The notes below the pieces were generated by a model. That model did no database searches. It was not told the DNA's origin and saw only the letters and a program-made list of their open reading frames with translations. A stretch of DNA of 64,000 nucleotides, taken from NCBI GenBank assembly GCA_025024175.1, contig QCXZ01000045.1, positions 4,962,649 to 5,026,648 on the forward strand. The letters run 5' to 3'. This document shows positions 9,584 through 20,780 of this stretch, piece by piece. Each line of letters starts with the position of its first letter. Within the stretch, counting starts at the first letter, position 1. This DNA is from Rhyzopertha dominica. Taxonomy: Eukaryota; Arthropoda; Insecta; Coleoptera; Bostrichidae. A program made the translations under genes and the position numbers.

Positions 9584-10303
9584 AAAAATGAAAATACCAT
9601 CAGATAGGAAATAAAATTTCTCACCAAGTGTCAGAAAATTTATCGAAAATTTTGACATTTTCGAAATATTTCCAAAAACCTATTTTGGACCCTGCTTGTA
9701 CGATTTTTTCAAATTTTGGTATTATATAGAAAATCAAATCTCTGATCGGAAAGTACTCTTGTAATTTTTTGGTTAAGTTAATACTTTTCGAGTTATTTGG
9801 AAAAAACAGATTTTAAAAATTTATGTATATTTGTTTGCTAATATCACGAAGACCGTTTGTCTTTGAAAGAATGTGTAGAGAGAAAAAATGCTCAAAACCT
9901 GACTACTAATCGTATAGTATAAGAAATAAAAACGTAAATGTCATTTTGACAATTAGATGTAGAAGTATTGATTCAATTTCCAGCGGTATTTTCAATAACG
10001 TTCAGTCATTTTATTTCGCTTGGCTTTTCCAATTTGCTCAAGCGCTCCTTGAGCAAACGGCAATGTAGGTATCTGTGTTTACCGACCGTACTGACCTACG
10101 TCGTACTTCGTAAAGCCACCGCTAGATGACGCATTAGTTACCGATTTTCACCAAATGATCAAGCTACCCATAATGCACGTCTCTGTCTCTGATTAGCGAT
10201 TTTTACAAAATAACCTCCATACTGCGGCGTACGATGTGTCCACATAAAAAAAAAACGGTTCGCTTAAAAATATAGTTCGTGCTCTAATTCATATTCTGTT
10301 TAC
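9584..10303. other. Intron of FAR gene A
   Basis: AT-rich with oligo-A and oligo-T runs. The first part (9584-9960) looks like degenerate repeat and may be the remainder of the element interrupted at 8663. No coding frame is recognised. Confidence 0.45.
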
Positions 10304-10496
10304 GTGTTAGTTGCAGTGTCGCATGCTATGGCGATCATAGCATTCACAACCAGATCTACAGGAACTAGTTCAGCAATACACGATGCATCAGCAAAGTAGG
10401 CCCTGAGTAAACCACAGCCTGCTCCTGCCATGATCCCCGCAAAGATGTTCAAATCATCAGTCCAACCCGGTGTTGGTTCTTCATTGGCTGCAATCA
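10304..10496 (-). CDS. FAR gene A exon, substrate-side reductase segment
   Basis: This 193-nt exon has acceptor TTTTACAG before 10496 and donor GTAAAC after 10304. It encodes EEPTPGWTDDLN, GAGCGLLRAYF and LVPVDLVVNAMIAIA, all conserved in the FAR/NAD-binding-4 domain downstream of the catalytic YxxxK. Gene B has an exon of exactly the same length at 47631-47823. The joins to 10624-10733 and 8025-8264 are in phase. Confidence 0.85.
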
Positions 10497-10623
10497 CTGT
10501 AAAATCACGTCCTCGTTATATTTCTTTTAAATATTTGAGGTCTAATCAGTCTCGGGGGACGTATTATTAAAAAATTTAATTCTAAACTCGTGCAAGTACA
10601 ATTAAATATGTATTTGTACCTAC

Positions 10624-10733
10624 CAATAGCTGGTCGAATAATAGCTACAGGAAGATTCGTCGCATCAGTCCTTATTATTTCTTCTGAAACTGCCTTTGTG
10701 AATGTGTAAGTATTGGGCCATTTACCAAGGATA
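10624..10733 (-). CDS. FAR gene A exon with the catalytic YxxxK
   Basis: This 110-nt exon runs from acceptor TTTTAG to donor GTAGGT. It encodes [18 protein letters not shown], where Y-TFT-K is the catalytic tyrosine/lysine pair of the extended short-chain dehydrogenase fold, followed by PVAIIRPAI. Gene B has the same exon at 57186-57295, also 110 nt. Confidence 0.85.
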
Positions 10734-11061
10734 CTAAAAGATGAAAACGTCATGTGAGAATTAAGTTGCTTTTAGCAGTCTTTTATATAAAATAATTATG
10801 TAAAAATACCTGAATTATTGGGATACGTATTACAGAAATTTTTCAAACGGGTATACAAAATTGCTCCATGTTTCACATTCTGATACTAGAATGTATAATC
10901 TTATTGAAAAAAGGTACATACAGATTTTTTCTGTCTTGAAGAGCTCACATCGAACATTTTTAAGCGTATGCTAGTCGGTGAATCATTTGTAGTAGCCCAG
11001 TAATTATCAGAAGAAAAAAGGGCCGTAAATAACCTTATTCAGATGATTTAGAAACGTTTCA
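10734..11061. other. Intron of FAR gene A
   Basis: AT-rich, with no coding frame or recognisable repeat. Confidence 0.5.
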
Positions 11062-11260
11062 TTAGGCTTTTTAAGATTACGTCATCCAATATGGCGTCCA
11101 GGGGGCAAAAAGCGCACGCATGGGACGCGCCTGCGAAACCCTGGAAACGGACGCGTGGNNGATAGGGTTGGGTCCTTCATGACCAAGTCGTTCAAAGTGA
11201 ATGACTCATGCCTGGATTTGGCTCACAGCTAATGAATCAGCGTNGTTCGTGCGTCGTACA

Positions 11261-11293
11261 CACTGATCTCTAAATAATATTTAGAGATCAGGG
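11261..11293. mobile_element. 33-bp hAT micro-insertion made only of two terminal repeats
   Basis: A near-perfect palindrome of two head-to-head copies of CACTGATCTCTAAAT, with almost nothing between them. It is flanked by the 8-bp direct repeat GTCGTACA (11253-11260 and 11294-11301). The same terminal sequence forms the ends of the hAT MITE 87 bp downstream. Confidence 0.65.
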
Positions 11294-11379
11294 GTCGTAC
11301 ATGGTTAACGGCTGACGACAGCACACGACGAGAACACAGCATGATAGCATATTTATATGCTGTGGCGAGACAGGAGACA

Positions 11380-11782
11380 CACTGATCTCTAAATAACTGG
11401 ATGTCGCTTACATACCAAAATACATGTAAATTATTTGTGATAGATTTAAGCCACTTTACCGCTTAGCCGCTGGTCCTTGTACTAAAATTTTGACAAAGGT
11501 TCGCTTCTGCGGTAAATATAACGTTAATGATTGACGGTTAAAATCGTGAACTCATCATCTGTCTGCAGATTTCTAAAAGATGATCGTTGTAGGGTTTGAG
11601 TAAGAAACATGTACCGTACAAACTGGATGTTAACGTTTACTCATAACCATATTATATAGTTAAGGATCTAACCTAAAATTTGAACGCGCCGTTAAATTGG
11701 TAGTACGAGTACCAGCGGCATGGTGGCTACTCATCACAGTTTTGAATGACTTATGCGACATCCAGTTAATTAGAGATCAGTG
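11380..11782. mobile_element. 403-bp hAT MITE
   Basis: Terminal inverted repeats start CACTGATCTCTAAATAACTG and continue GATGTCGC at both ends. The flanking 8-bp direct repeat AGGAGACA (11372-11379 and 11783-11790) is the hAT signature. No transposase frame. Confidence 0.8.
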
Positions 11783-12332
11783 AGGAGACACCGTTGTCAC
11801 TTTCAATTCACGATCCATATGAACGACTTGAATGATTCGAATCTACGCGATTGATTGAACGGTTTGAATTGAATCGAATGTCCCAGCTCTAGTGACTGAC
11901 GTTGGCATTAAGTAATGGGGTTTCTATGACAGTGCGCTAGAAGCTGCATCGTTTTGACATGTGCCCCCTGGCAGTCGCTCCGAAAGTCACGTATTCTAAA
12001 AAGCCTAATTGACAAAGGTTCATATTTGACAACCTAACACTACTTTAGTTAGAGGATTTGAATAAAAAGTTTGGTTTCCTGCTGACCCGTCTCGACCAAT
12101 TTTGAACAATGGGTTACACGACCTGGGTCGGTTACAGGTTGCTGTTCTGGCTTTTAACTTCATACTAGCTAAAGCCAAATGATGAATCAATAAAGTCAGG
12201 TACTATTTGATAGAATTAAGACATCAACAGGGTTTGTCCAAAATAAGCACCTAAGTGTTTATTATGAAACGTAATAAAAGTATTATGTTGATAGGAGAAC
12301 AAATTTACGTTTTATATTAAAACAGTGCTTAC

Positions 12333-12593
12333 TCTGGAGTTATTTTCCTCTGACACACCTGCAGCAACATACATTAAGCTTTTGCGAGTCATAAGGACGA
12401 GGATAAAATATCTCTTCAACGATGTTTTGAGTGCAATGTGAAAATGCCGTGCTCACATATACTAATGACTCTGGTAAAGGACAAGCGTGGGCTAGAGCTA
12501 TTATTTCCTTAGTACCCTTAACATTAATCGCTACTGCTGTGTTTAATTTCTCATTGAAGTTTCAGTTTCAGCTACAAGAAATATTACAGATAT
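12333..12593 (-). pseudogene. FAR gene A exon, frameshifted
   Basis: This exon corresponds to gene B 63054-63325 and keeps the same splice sites (TTTTTTTCAG acceptor, GTAAGC donor). It encodes ISVIF, then NTAVAINVKGTKEII and YVSTAFSHC, the core of the FAR Rossmann domain. It is 261 nt against 272 nt in gene B. One base is missing after the ISVIF-VAET segment, and about 10 bases are missing near the 3' end, in the region encoding KLLDIAAAVPDG in gene B. Both deletions break the frame and produce stops. Either gene A is a pseudogene or the assembly is wrong at two separate places. Confidence 0.8.
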
Positions 12594-14614
12594 CTGAAAA
12601 AAAATATTTCGTATAGAATGTAATTCTCTGACAAGAAAGTTGTCACAAGACTAAAATGTGCGATAGTATATACAATGATTTTATAAGGACAGTGGCCACA
12701 ATGAATGTCTCATTTTTGATTGGTGGCGAGGTATCAAGTTTGACATTTTGTTTAAGTTGGGTATGTTGTAGAATTTAGAGTTTGGAACTGTATAGTCGTC
12801 ATTTAGTGTATTTAAATGTAATTTTGAGTTTTGCGTATGATTGTAAGGAACAGACTGTGGTTTTAAAGTGTTGTATGTACAGGTGAGTTTCATAAAGAAT
12901 TAAATATTAAACTTGCAGTTTTGAAGTTTCTGTTTTTAGCCGGGGAATTTAATCATTAACAACCGCATTCTTTTTGGATCAATTAGAGAAATAATGGTTC
13001 TATATAATGTCTTCACGCCACCCATGCTCAAAACTAGGTAAAAAAACACAACATGAATTTATAGACTCATTTCTACAGTTGGAAATTGACCATAAGAAGA
13101 GTTCAAAACCTTTGCAAGCAACTGTATTATTAGAGTTGCAAGTGTTGTTTACTTTATCTGAGTGAAATCAATTATTATACAGTTAGCTTCCAAGTAGTGA
13201 ATCTGACATTTTCCGTTTCTTGTATTTGATAAATAAATAAATGTCTCAATAAAAATGAAATGCTGAATTACATTTCTAAACATTTCTAATTCATTGCAGA
13301 CAGCAATAAGTATCAGATCCCTTTTATTCACTGTTCACTTGTGATTTGGTACAAAACATAACGTGAAGTATTAATACAATTATAACAAAACAGCAAGGAA
13401 ATACGAGTAGCTGTAAGTTATAAGGTATTTAGCTTATTGGTAGGTCCATGGGCAGGTAGAAATAAGTAGATATTATATTAACTGAAGAAATATGCACGTA
13501 TGTATGTTTTTTATCAACATAGTTGTAATGTTTCAACTCCGATTTATTTATCACGTGTAAGCCAATACATAGATTGTATTCATAATGAAGTAATAGATAA
13601 GTTTCACCTATAATTTTTAAAGTAAGTGGGAAGTAAATCGCAGTAATAGAACCGCAACATCAAAAGAACTTATAACCTTTACACAATATTGCGGCCGCGC
13701 GCCTGTTGTCGCCACTATTCTATAAAGTCACTTTAGTGGTACATGGCTTCGTAATTGTTATATTACGATAAGCATTGTTATTATACGGTAATTATATACT
13801 TATGACGATAAACCTAATGGGTGGGTATTTGTAGTTTTATAACTTGAATTGAACATAAAACTTCGTTACCCAGTAAAAAGATTCATATTCAGATTCACAA
13901 TCACATTATGCTTAGCTTACAAAAAAAATTATACACTTAACATGGGGCGCCACCTATCGGAAATCCGTAACTAAGTTTAGACACGCTGAGTCGACTTCGA
14001 TTCAAAAATGTTGATATCTAATTTTTTGTTCCATATTCAAATAAATATTAGCAATTTACGTTGAATTCTTTATACTGCACTTCAAATCATTGCCGCTCTG
14101 TACAAAAGGAGGCACAACAGCTCCGGGTATCACATAGTGTATTTTCTGCGAAACATTATACCAGTTTATGAAAGCAGGACAACCCTAATCATTTTTTCTG
14201 TACATACACTTCCACGTACGCCTTGTTAATCTATTTTTTTCAGGAAAAGTGTACCTCGTATTGCAGTAATTGTCGAACTGATTTAGAAGTACCCAATCCC
14301 GGTACAGATACGTGGCCCCTGACTCCCTGGATTTTTTCCCTGAAAGTCGGTTGCTCTTTTCTTAATACCTGAAATACCTGAAAAGTAAAAAATGCTTTAG
14401 TCAAGTATTGATTTAATTGTGGGAGAATTATGGACTCATCGTATTTAAAATTATGCTTGTGTCAAGGTAGGAAGTCACATTTGTTGTAATTTACTGACAG
14501 TTCTAATACATCGGAAAACATTCAGCCAAATTAAATATTACTTACGTTGTGTTATACTACCCGACCAACAATAGTTAGCCTAGCAGTAAGAAACAGTTAC
14601 GAAGTGTTATTTAA
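12594..14614. other. Intron 1 of FAR gene A, right-hand sequence
   Basis: AT-rich, with many short frames but none recognisable. No splice-bounded FAR exon was found here. Confidence 0.45.
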
Positions 14615-14790
14615 AATGCATGTCTATGCCATACTTCAATTAACTACAGACAGATCTGATGCTACAGTGCGTCAGTGTAGTATAGGTCTAATGCAGACAG
14701 CATGGCATATAGAATGGTTTTGCCTATATACCAAAGACTTGGTACGATGTTAGTAGAAAATTATTTGGCAATGCCGTCGGCATAGACAAG
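14615..14790 (-). repeat. Penelope pseudo-LTR copy, inverted
   Basis: The reverse complement matches 58300-58475: GGTATATAGGCAAAACCATT, GTCTGCATTAGACCTA and ATAGACATGCATTTTAA. It is diverged. Confidence 0.5.
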
Positions 14791-14877
14791 GGCAAGATAT
14801 AGAATATAATAGATAGATAGAATAGATGGGAAACTAATGGTGGGGGTAGGTTCATATAAAGCGCTTGCAGTGTCACT

Positions 14878-14915
14878 AGGCTAAACCAAAGACGATTTTA
14901 TAAGACTGATCAACG
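14878..14915 (+). repeat. Inverted-repeat arm, partner at 17864-17898
   Basis: The segment containing GACGATTTTATAAGACTG reappears in inverted orientation at 17864-17898, about 3 kb away. The two may be the ends of a larger element that contains the Tc1 remnants. No target duplication was identified. Confidence 0.45.
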
Positions 14916-16035
14916 CAATGTTAAACTTGGACGCGCCCAACTGGTATGCGGCCACTAGGCGTCGACACCATCGAACCATTAGTTTGTCCTGCAACTGTGG
15001 GGTGTCGCTGATTAATTTTAAGCGCTAAAAGGCGACGTTGCCATGTTTACGTCTTATTCTTGTTTTTACGCGAATAACATGTAAATATAAAAAAACGGTC
15101 TTGGCTAGCCATTTTTATGGCAAATAAAGGTAATGCATTGTACAATATTTTAAATAAACTTGAATGGTAAACTAATTACTGAAATAACTGTATTTATGGA
15201 CAAAGCAGAAATATGTAGTAGGTATGTCACTATGTCAGCTATGTGGCCTTTGTCTTGTACATCGAGGTGTCAATATGTCAATGGTCTTATACATAGGCTT
15301 GTCCTGTCACGCAGAGACCCAGGACAATGGAGATTAATAAGTGACCTTACTTGAAAGGTCCGTAGAAAAAACATATTACCCCAAACAAAACTTTTAACGT
15401 TACATATTTTCTTCGAAACTTAAATTGCCTACGACGAAAAAAAATTATATATAAAATACGAACGCGTTTTTGCGAAATTAATCGTACAAACCGCCATGTA
15501 TATTGCAGGCAATTATTTTTAGCTGTATGCTAGGTATATCGCCACCAATGTTGATTCAGATAAACTGTAAAAGCTTTGATCTCTTACTTTGCACGGCAAG
15601 TCATATATTTAACTTTTGATGTTAGTGATCATTAAATAAATACACCGCTATTCTCTCTTCTCGACTGTACTATAAGTATTAATATTTTTAAAATTTCTAG
15701 TTCAAAAACATCATTTGCCTTATTAAACAAAACTACTTGTCGCCAAGCTCTTTTCTCGGTCCGCTGTGAACCTCCAATAAGCGTTAGCGTGATTTTAATT
15801 GTAAATTTAACAACACAACATAGAATGTAAATACATAGTATTACGTGTTTGTAAATAAAATAGTATTTGAAGGAAATGTAAATAAATTCAAGTATTTTGA
15901 ATTTTGGTATTTTAATTATAGGTGGGTACTTATTAACGATATTACTACATTTTCAGAATGCTCGTTTAATTGTATTATGATATTCTCTAATAATGCGTAG
16001 CATTAAACAAATCAAATATTGTCGTGTAGAAAAAG
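14916..16035. other. Intronic spacer
   Basis: AT-rich, with no recognised gene or repeat other than homopolymer runs. Confidence 0.4.
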
Positions 16036-16402
16036 TGCTCGATCGGATTGAGGTCCGGTGACTGTGCTGGGCACTGCACATTTTCTCGATGGCGTGCGGA
16101 AGCATAACCTCTTCCAATATCAAGTGATATTGGTTGGCGTTCATCTTGCCGTCCACACGTTTCAGCAGACCGACCAAGTCACAGCTGAAGCGGCCTGAAA
16201 AACACACTATAGCATTGTTCACATTTTCAGAAATTTCTAGAGAAGATTACCCCAAATCATTTACGTTTCTACCACCGTGCTTGATAGTGGGGACTTGATA
16301 AGGTGGTCGAAGCATTTTCCGTCCGGCCGGCGCACGAACCGAATGCCGCCCGAAGATACCAAATTAAATTTACCCTCATGCAACCACAAGAATTCGACCA
16401 TC
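16036..16402 (-). pseudogene. Tc1-like transposase fragment, inverted arm
   Basis: The minus strand encodes 'KFNLVSSGGIRFVRRPDGK' and, after a gap, 'CPAQSPDLNPIE', the classic Tc1/mariner end of the catalytic domain. The segment normally carrying the second catalytic aspartate (QDNDPKHT-type) is missing. It forms an inverted duplicate with 16415-16775, joined at the palindrome CGAACCGGTTCG (16403-16414). Coding similarity stops at NPIE. Confidence 0.75.
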
Positions 16403-16414
16403 CGAACCGGTTCG

Positions 16415-16956
16415 AAAATCTTGTGGTCGGATGTGAGTAAATTTAATTTGGTTTCTTTGGACAGCATTCGGTACGTGCGCCGGCCGGTCGGAAAACGCTT
16501 CGAACACCGTTATAAAGTCTCCACTATCAAGCACGGTGGTGGAAACGTAATGATTCGATGGTAATCTTTCCTAAAAATTTCTGAGAGTGTGAACTATGCT
16601 ATAGTGTATCTTTCAGTCTGCTTCAGCCTTGGTCGGTCCGCTGTGACGTGTGGACGGCAAGATGAACGCCAACCAATATCGGAAGATATTGGAAGAGTTT
16701 ATGCTCCCGCATGCCACCACAAAAAAATGTGCAGTGCCCAGCACAGTCGCCGGACCTCAATCCGATCGAGAACTTGTGGGAAGAGCTTGAAAAGCGCGTC
16801 CGCTTCTGAAAATTTAAGAAAGCGGACGACTTGATGGCAGCGCTGGAGGCGGAATAGAAGAAAATTCTCCTCAAGAAAATCATCAGTTTGGTCGACTCCG
16901 TGCCGTCCCGTTGTGCTGCAGTGATTGCCGTAAAGAGCTTTGCGACTAAGTATTAA
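16415..16956 (+). pseudogene. Tc1-like transposase C-terminal fragment
   Basis: The plus strand encodes KFNLVSLDSIRYVRRPVGK, KHGGGNVMI, then CPAQSPDLNPIENLWEELEK and a tail ending SFATKY with TAA at 16954-16956. The conserved NPIENLW carries the third catalytic acidic residue. It lacks the same central block as the inverted arm, has frame breaks, and is non-functional. Confidence 0.8.
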
Positions 16957-17033
16957 TCCATAGTTGTGTCAGATAAATGTTAATTTTGCGGTTATTTAAA
17001 TAAATTTTGTTTTACTATAAATAATATAAAAAA

Positions 17034-17255
17034 GTGTCCGGTTTTTTTTTGCACGGTTAGATTTTGATATGCATTGAAACGTGATACCATAATTTTTCAT
17101 ATACTGAAACAATCTCAACGATATTTATTGGCAATGTCAACAAGAAAATGAGAATCAAACAGTAAAAAACCCCGTGTCAATTGGTAACTTCATTCACGAG
17201 TTATCGACGTTCAAAAAAAATTTCACTTGGTGTCCGGTTTTTTTGCACGCTACTG
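17034..17255 (+). repeat. 3' terminal region of the Tc1-like element with two internal direct repeats
   Basis: GTGTCCGGTTTTTTT followed by GCACG occurs at 17034-17055 and again at 17229-17250. The outer copy runs to CTACTG at 17255, followed by TA. Two direct repeats within a long terminal repeat resemble the IR/DR arrangement of some Tc1-like elements. The matching left end was not found. Confidence 0.55.
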
Positions 17256-17257
17256 TA

Positions 17258-18530
17258 TGTATATATTTTTATACTTGTGTTGTTTTAATACAAATTATGT
17301 TTTGCTATCTGTAACACGTTATAATGTTTAATATTAATAAAATGCGAGTTATATACTGATTGTCAAGTTTTATCATACATCTTAAAATGGGCATCCCTAA
17401 TTTGTTGCATTTTAACCTTGCATTGTTTTGCTTAATAATATTCATGGTTTTTACCATAATACAGTTACGTATTGAACACCTAATCTAAATTTTTCTAATT
17501 TTTAGAGTAGTCAAGCGTGCGTAGTAAGTTTGTAATTCTTAACAATGGCAAAGCATTTTAATTCAAATCTTTCAGAATACTGAAAACATAAACATCTTTT
17601 GGATCTTTTCGCACCATACCTTGCTTTCGGCAGCGGCGACTAAAAGTAATAGAGCGCAGCGCGAAACTGCATTGTACATAAATCGGTATATATACCCGCT
17701 AAGCGCTAAGGTTTTACAGTATAATGGGCAAACACGCATTATTCAAAGTATGGTGTTGCCGGTCCAGTGACAAGGTCATGTGGCGTAATTTGACCGAATA
17801 GACGCCGAGCTACATCATACGCCATCTGTTAATATTCATTAATACTGCTGAGGTACTCCTATAACGTTGGACAGTCTTATAAAATCGTCTGGCTAAACTA
17901 CACACGAATATGCCAAGTCGATAACATAGGTCTGCTTCAAATGGTGCAGCAACAACATGCAAGTCAGATTTTAATTTATTTCTAATTTGCACCTAATTTG
18001 TTCCATTGCTACCTCTTCGAAGTTACTTGTCACATAACTTCAAACGGTGATGGAATAAACTACTTGAAAATTAAATAAAAGATTACGTACGAATAATTTG
18101 CAATTAAATAATGACAAACGAATAATGATAGACGACTTCGTTTAAATCCTTTTTCTCCAGGTAGTCGAAATAACTTATCAAAATGCTTGTGACAAACCAG
18201 ATAGCGTAGGTAAACTATCTTTTAACCCAAACTATTTTGTAGTTATTAATGCATTTCAGTCATATTTGGTACATCTGAAACAAGTATGCATTTTTTAAAC
18301 AGACCTTCATACATACTTGCTTTAGCGGTTTCTCTTTAGATATAAGGCGGNATATTCGTAGTCCCGCGCGATCAGTCTTCTTCTTTGTCATCATTACACA
18401 CAGCAACTTTACATCAGCACTCCCCATGATAAATAAAATTAATTACTTATTTCTACTAACAAAATAATCTTAACCTGGAGCTCCAAATACAGCTAAACTT
18501 TTATAGGTATTCTCTTGCGCCGTTTTCAGA
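17258..18530. other. Intronic spacer
   Basis: AT-rich. It contains the inverted-repeat arm 17864-17898 and otherwise nothing recognised. Confidence 0.4.
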
Positions 18531-20062
18531 AGGTCAGTCAAGTTGGCCCCCACTTTAATTTTTGAACTATTTTTTTATGTTAATGAATTGTGCTTGTTTT
18601 GTGCTAAATTGTGCTAATGATTTTATCAATTGTGCTATTTTCCAAATAAGCACAAAAATTGATTCAAATCCGGGGGCCAGGTTGACGGTCAGCCCCCCAA
18701 TATTTTGGAATATTCAAAATTTTATTGCAGCAATGAATAGTACTTGTTTTGTGCTGAATTGTGCCGGTGTCAGGAAGTTTTGTGCCGCAACCCTTATATT
18801 TANTTTTTTTTTAAACAACGGCGGGGGGCCAGGTTGACGGTCAGCCCCCAACATTTTGGAATATTCCAAATTTTATTGCGGCAATGAATAGTACTCGTTT
18901 TGTGCTGAATTGTGCCGGTGTCAGGAAGTTTTGTGCCGCAACCCTTATATTTAATTTTTTTAAAACAACGGCGGGGGCCAGGTTGACGGTCAGCCCCCCA
19001 ATATTTTGGAATATTCAAAATTTTATTGCGGCAATGAATAGTACTCGTTTTGTGCTGAATTGTGCCGGTGTCAGGAAGTTTTGTGCCGCAACCCTTATGT
19101 TTATTTTTTTTAAAAACAACTGCGGGGGGCCAGGTTGACGGTCAGCCCCCCAATATTTTGGAATATTCAAAATTTTATTGCGGCAATGAATAATACTCGT
19201 TTTGTGCTGAATTGTGCCGGTGTCAGGAAGTTTTGTGTCGCAACCCTTATATTTAATTGTTTTTAAAAACAAAGGCGGGGGCCAGGTTGACGGTCAGCGC
19301 CCCAATATTTTGGAATATTCAAAATTTTATTGCGGCAATGAATAGTACTCGTTTTGTGCTGAATTGTGCCGGTGTCAGGAAGTTTTGTGTCGCAACCATT
19401 ATATTTAATTTTTTTTAAACAACGGCGGGGGCCAGGTTGACGGTCAGCCCCCCAATATTTTGGAATATTCATAATTTTATTGGGGCAATGAATAGTACTC
19501 GTTTTGTGCTGAATTGTGCCGGTGTCAGGAAGTTTTGTGCCGCAACCCTTATATTTAATTGTTTTTAAAAACAAAGGCGGGGGCCAGGTTGACGGTCAGC
19601 CCCCCAATATTTTGGAATATTCAAAATTTTATTGCGGCAATGAATAGTACTCGTTTTGTGCTGAATTGTGCCAGTGTCAGGAAGTTTTGTGCCGCAACCC
19701 TTATATTTAATTGTTTAAAAAAAAACGCGGGGGCCAGGTTAACGGTCAGCCTCCCAATATTTTGGAATATTCAAAATTTTATTGCAGCAATGAGTAGTAC
19801 TCGTTTTGTGCTGAATTGTGCCGGTGTCAGGAAGTTTTGTGCCGCAACCCTTATATTTAATTTTTTTAAAACAACGGCGGGGACCAGGTTGAATGTCGGC
19901 CCCCAATATTTTGGAATATTCAAAATTTTATTGCGGCAATAAATAGTACTCGTTTTGTGCTGAATTGTGCCGGTGTCAGGAAGTTTTGTGCCGCAACCCT
20001 TGGATTTAATTTTTTTTAAAACAACTGCGGGGGGCAGGTTGATGGTCAGCCCCCCAATATTT
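18531..20062 (+). repeat. Minisatellite element, about nine and a half units of 150 bp
   Basis: A unique left end (18531-18670, starting AGGTCAGTCAAGTTGG) is followed by tandem units. GTTGACGGTC-type anchors lie at 18681, 18833, 18982, 19134, 19286, 19436, 19588, 19738, 19888 and 20038. Each unit has a short G-run/C-run inverted repeat around GGCCAGGTTGACGGTCAGCC. It also holds a non-tandem spacer with TTTTGTGCTGAATTGTGCC. The period (149-152 bp) is not a multiple of three, so the apparent open frames are not genes. The same unit and the same unique end occur inverted at 26826-27300 and 36547-37099, so this is a dispersed element. Its class is unknown. Confidence 0.85.
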
Positions 20063-20521
20063 ATATCGTATATATACTTTACCCAATTTTTATTAAATTT
20101 GACAGTGTTAATATTACGGGGCTCGTTATTACTTTTCAAATCCCGTTTAAGTGTATAGCAGAGTCGCCAACCCTTTATATGTTACTAGTCCGTGTTACTT
20201 GTAATGTTTACTATTTAAGTTGGTACAAAAATGGTTTTACTAGTGTGTTCTTTGCTATAATCTTATAGGTACTGCTCCTGCTGGCTGTACTCTATTAATC
20301 AGGTAAGTTGTTGATATAATAAGGTAATATTGTTTATTATGTGGGGGATGTCCAAACGGAGGGCATTTAAACGTCCGGATAGTGTATATATTTATTATTC
20401 GTAAAAATATTAAACTTTTCACATAAAGCAGTTGACTTCATTAAAATCACAATACCGCCATTTTTCATAACCTCTCATCTCTGTAGTACCAACTTAACTC
20501 CCTAGTGCCTAGTCCCAATCC
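20063..20521. other. Spacer and left target duplication of the P-like element
   Basis: AT-rich with no gene. The last eight bases (20514-20521) are the CCCAATCC target duplication. Confidence 0.5.
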
Positions 20522-20580
20522 CGTGGTGTGAATATAGGATGGTGTGCTCGCCAGCCCGACGCGTTTCCGTATCGGCCGCG

Positions 20581-20592
20581 CAGTGACGTCAG
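20581..20592 (+). promoter_or_regulatory. Left subterminal inverted repeat of the P-like element
   Basis: CAGTGACGTCAG, 59 bp from the outer end; it contains the palindrome TGACGTCA. In Drosophila P elements 11-bp subterminal repeats act as transposition enhancers; a similar role here is inferred. Confidence 0.6.
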
Positions 20593-20732
20593 TATCGAGT
20601 ATTTTTGGTAGCCTTACAATGCTTGGGGCTTAAGACGTATACAATTAATTTGAGTATGTTAAGAACCTTAGGTTATATTCGGCTTGCAATCACTATTGTA
20701 TCTAAGAAAAATAAAATCGAATTTCCAAATAA

Positions 20733-20738
20733 TTTATT
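20733..20738 (-). terminator. Polyadenylation signal of the P-like transposase gene
   Basis: AATAAA on the minus strand, about 45 bases after the stop codon at 20781-20783. Confidence 0.5.
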
Positions 20739-20780
20739 AAGACAATTAAAACAAAAGTTACAAGAAAAGAATTATTAAAA

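Larger units (their letters stand above)
11062..12007. mobile_element. MITE with GGCTTTTTA inverted ends, host of two hAT insertions
   Basis: The left end TTAGGCTTTTTAAGATTACG mirrors the right end, whose reverse complement reads TTAGGCTTTTTAGAATACG. Weaker matching continues inward (a shared CAGGGGGCA block). If the repeat starts at GGC, both sides carry TA, as expected for Tc1/mariner-type insertion; this is tentative. No transposase is present. The element contains the 403-bp hAT MITE at 11380-11782 and the 33-bp insertion at 11261-11293. Confidence 0.6.

Noticed and set aside
12431..12616. Plus-strand 61-codon frame
   Set aside because: Antisense shadow of the broken FAR exon at 12333-12593.
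18562..20158. Long open frames through the minisatellite on both strands
   Set aside because: They follow the repeat units and shift with the non-triplet period; no domain or start context.
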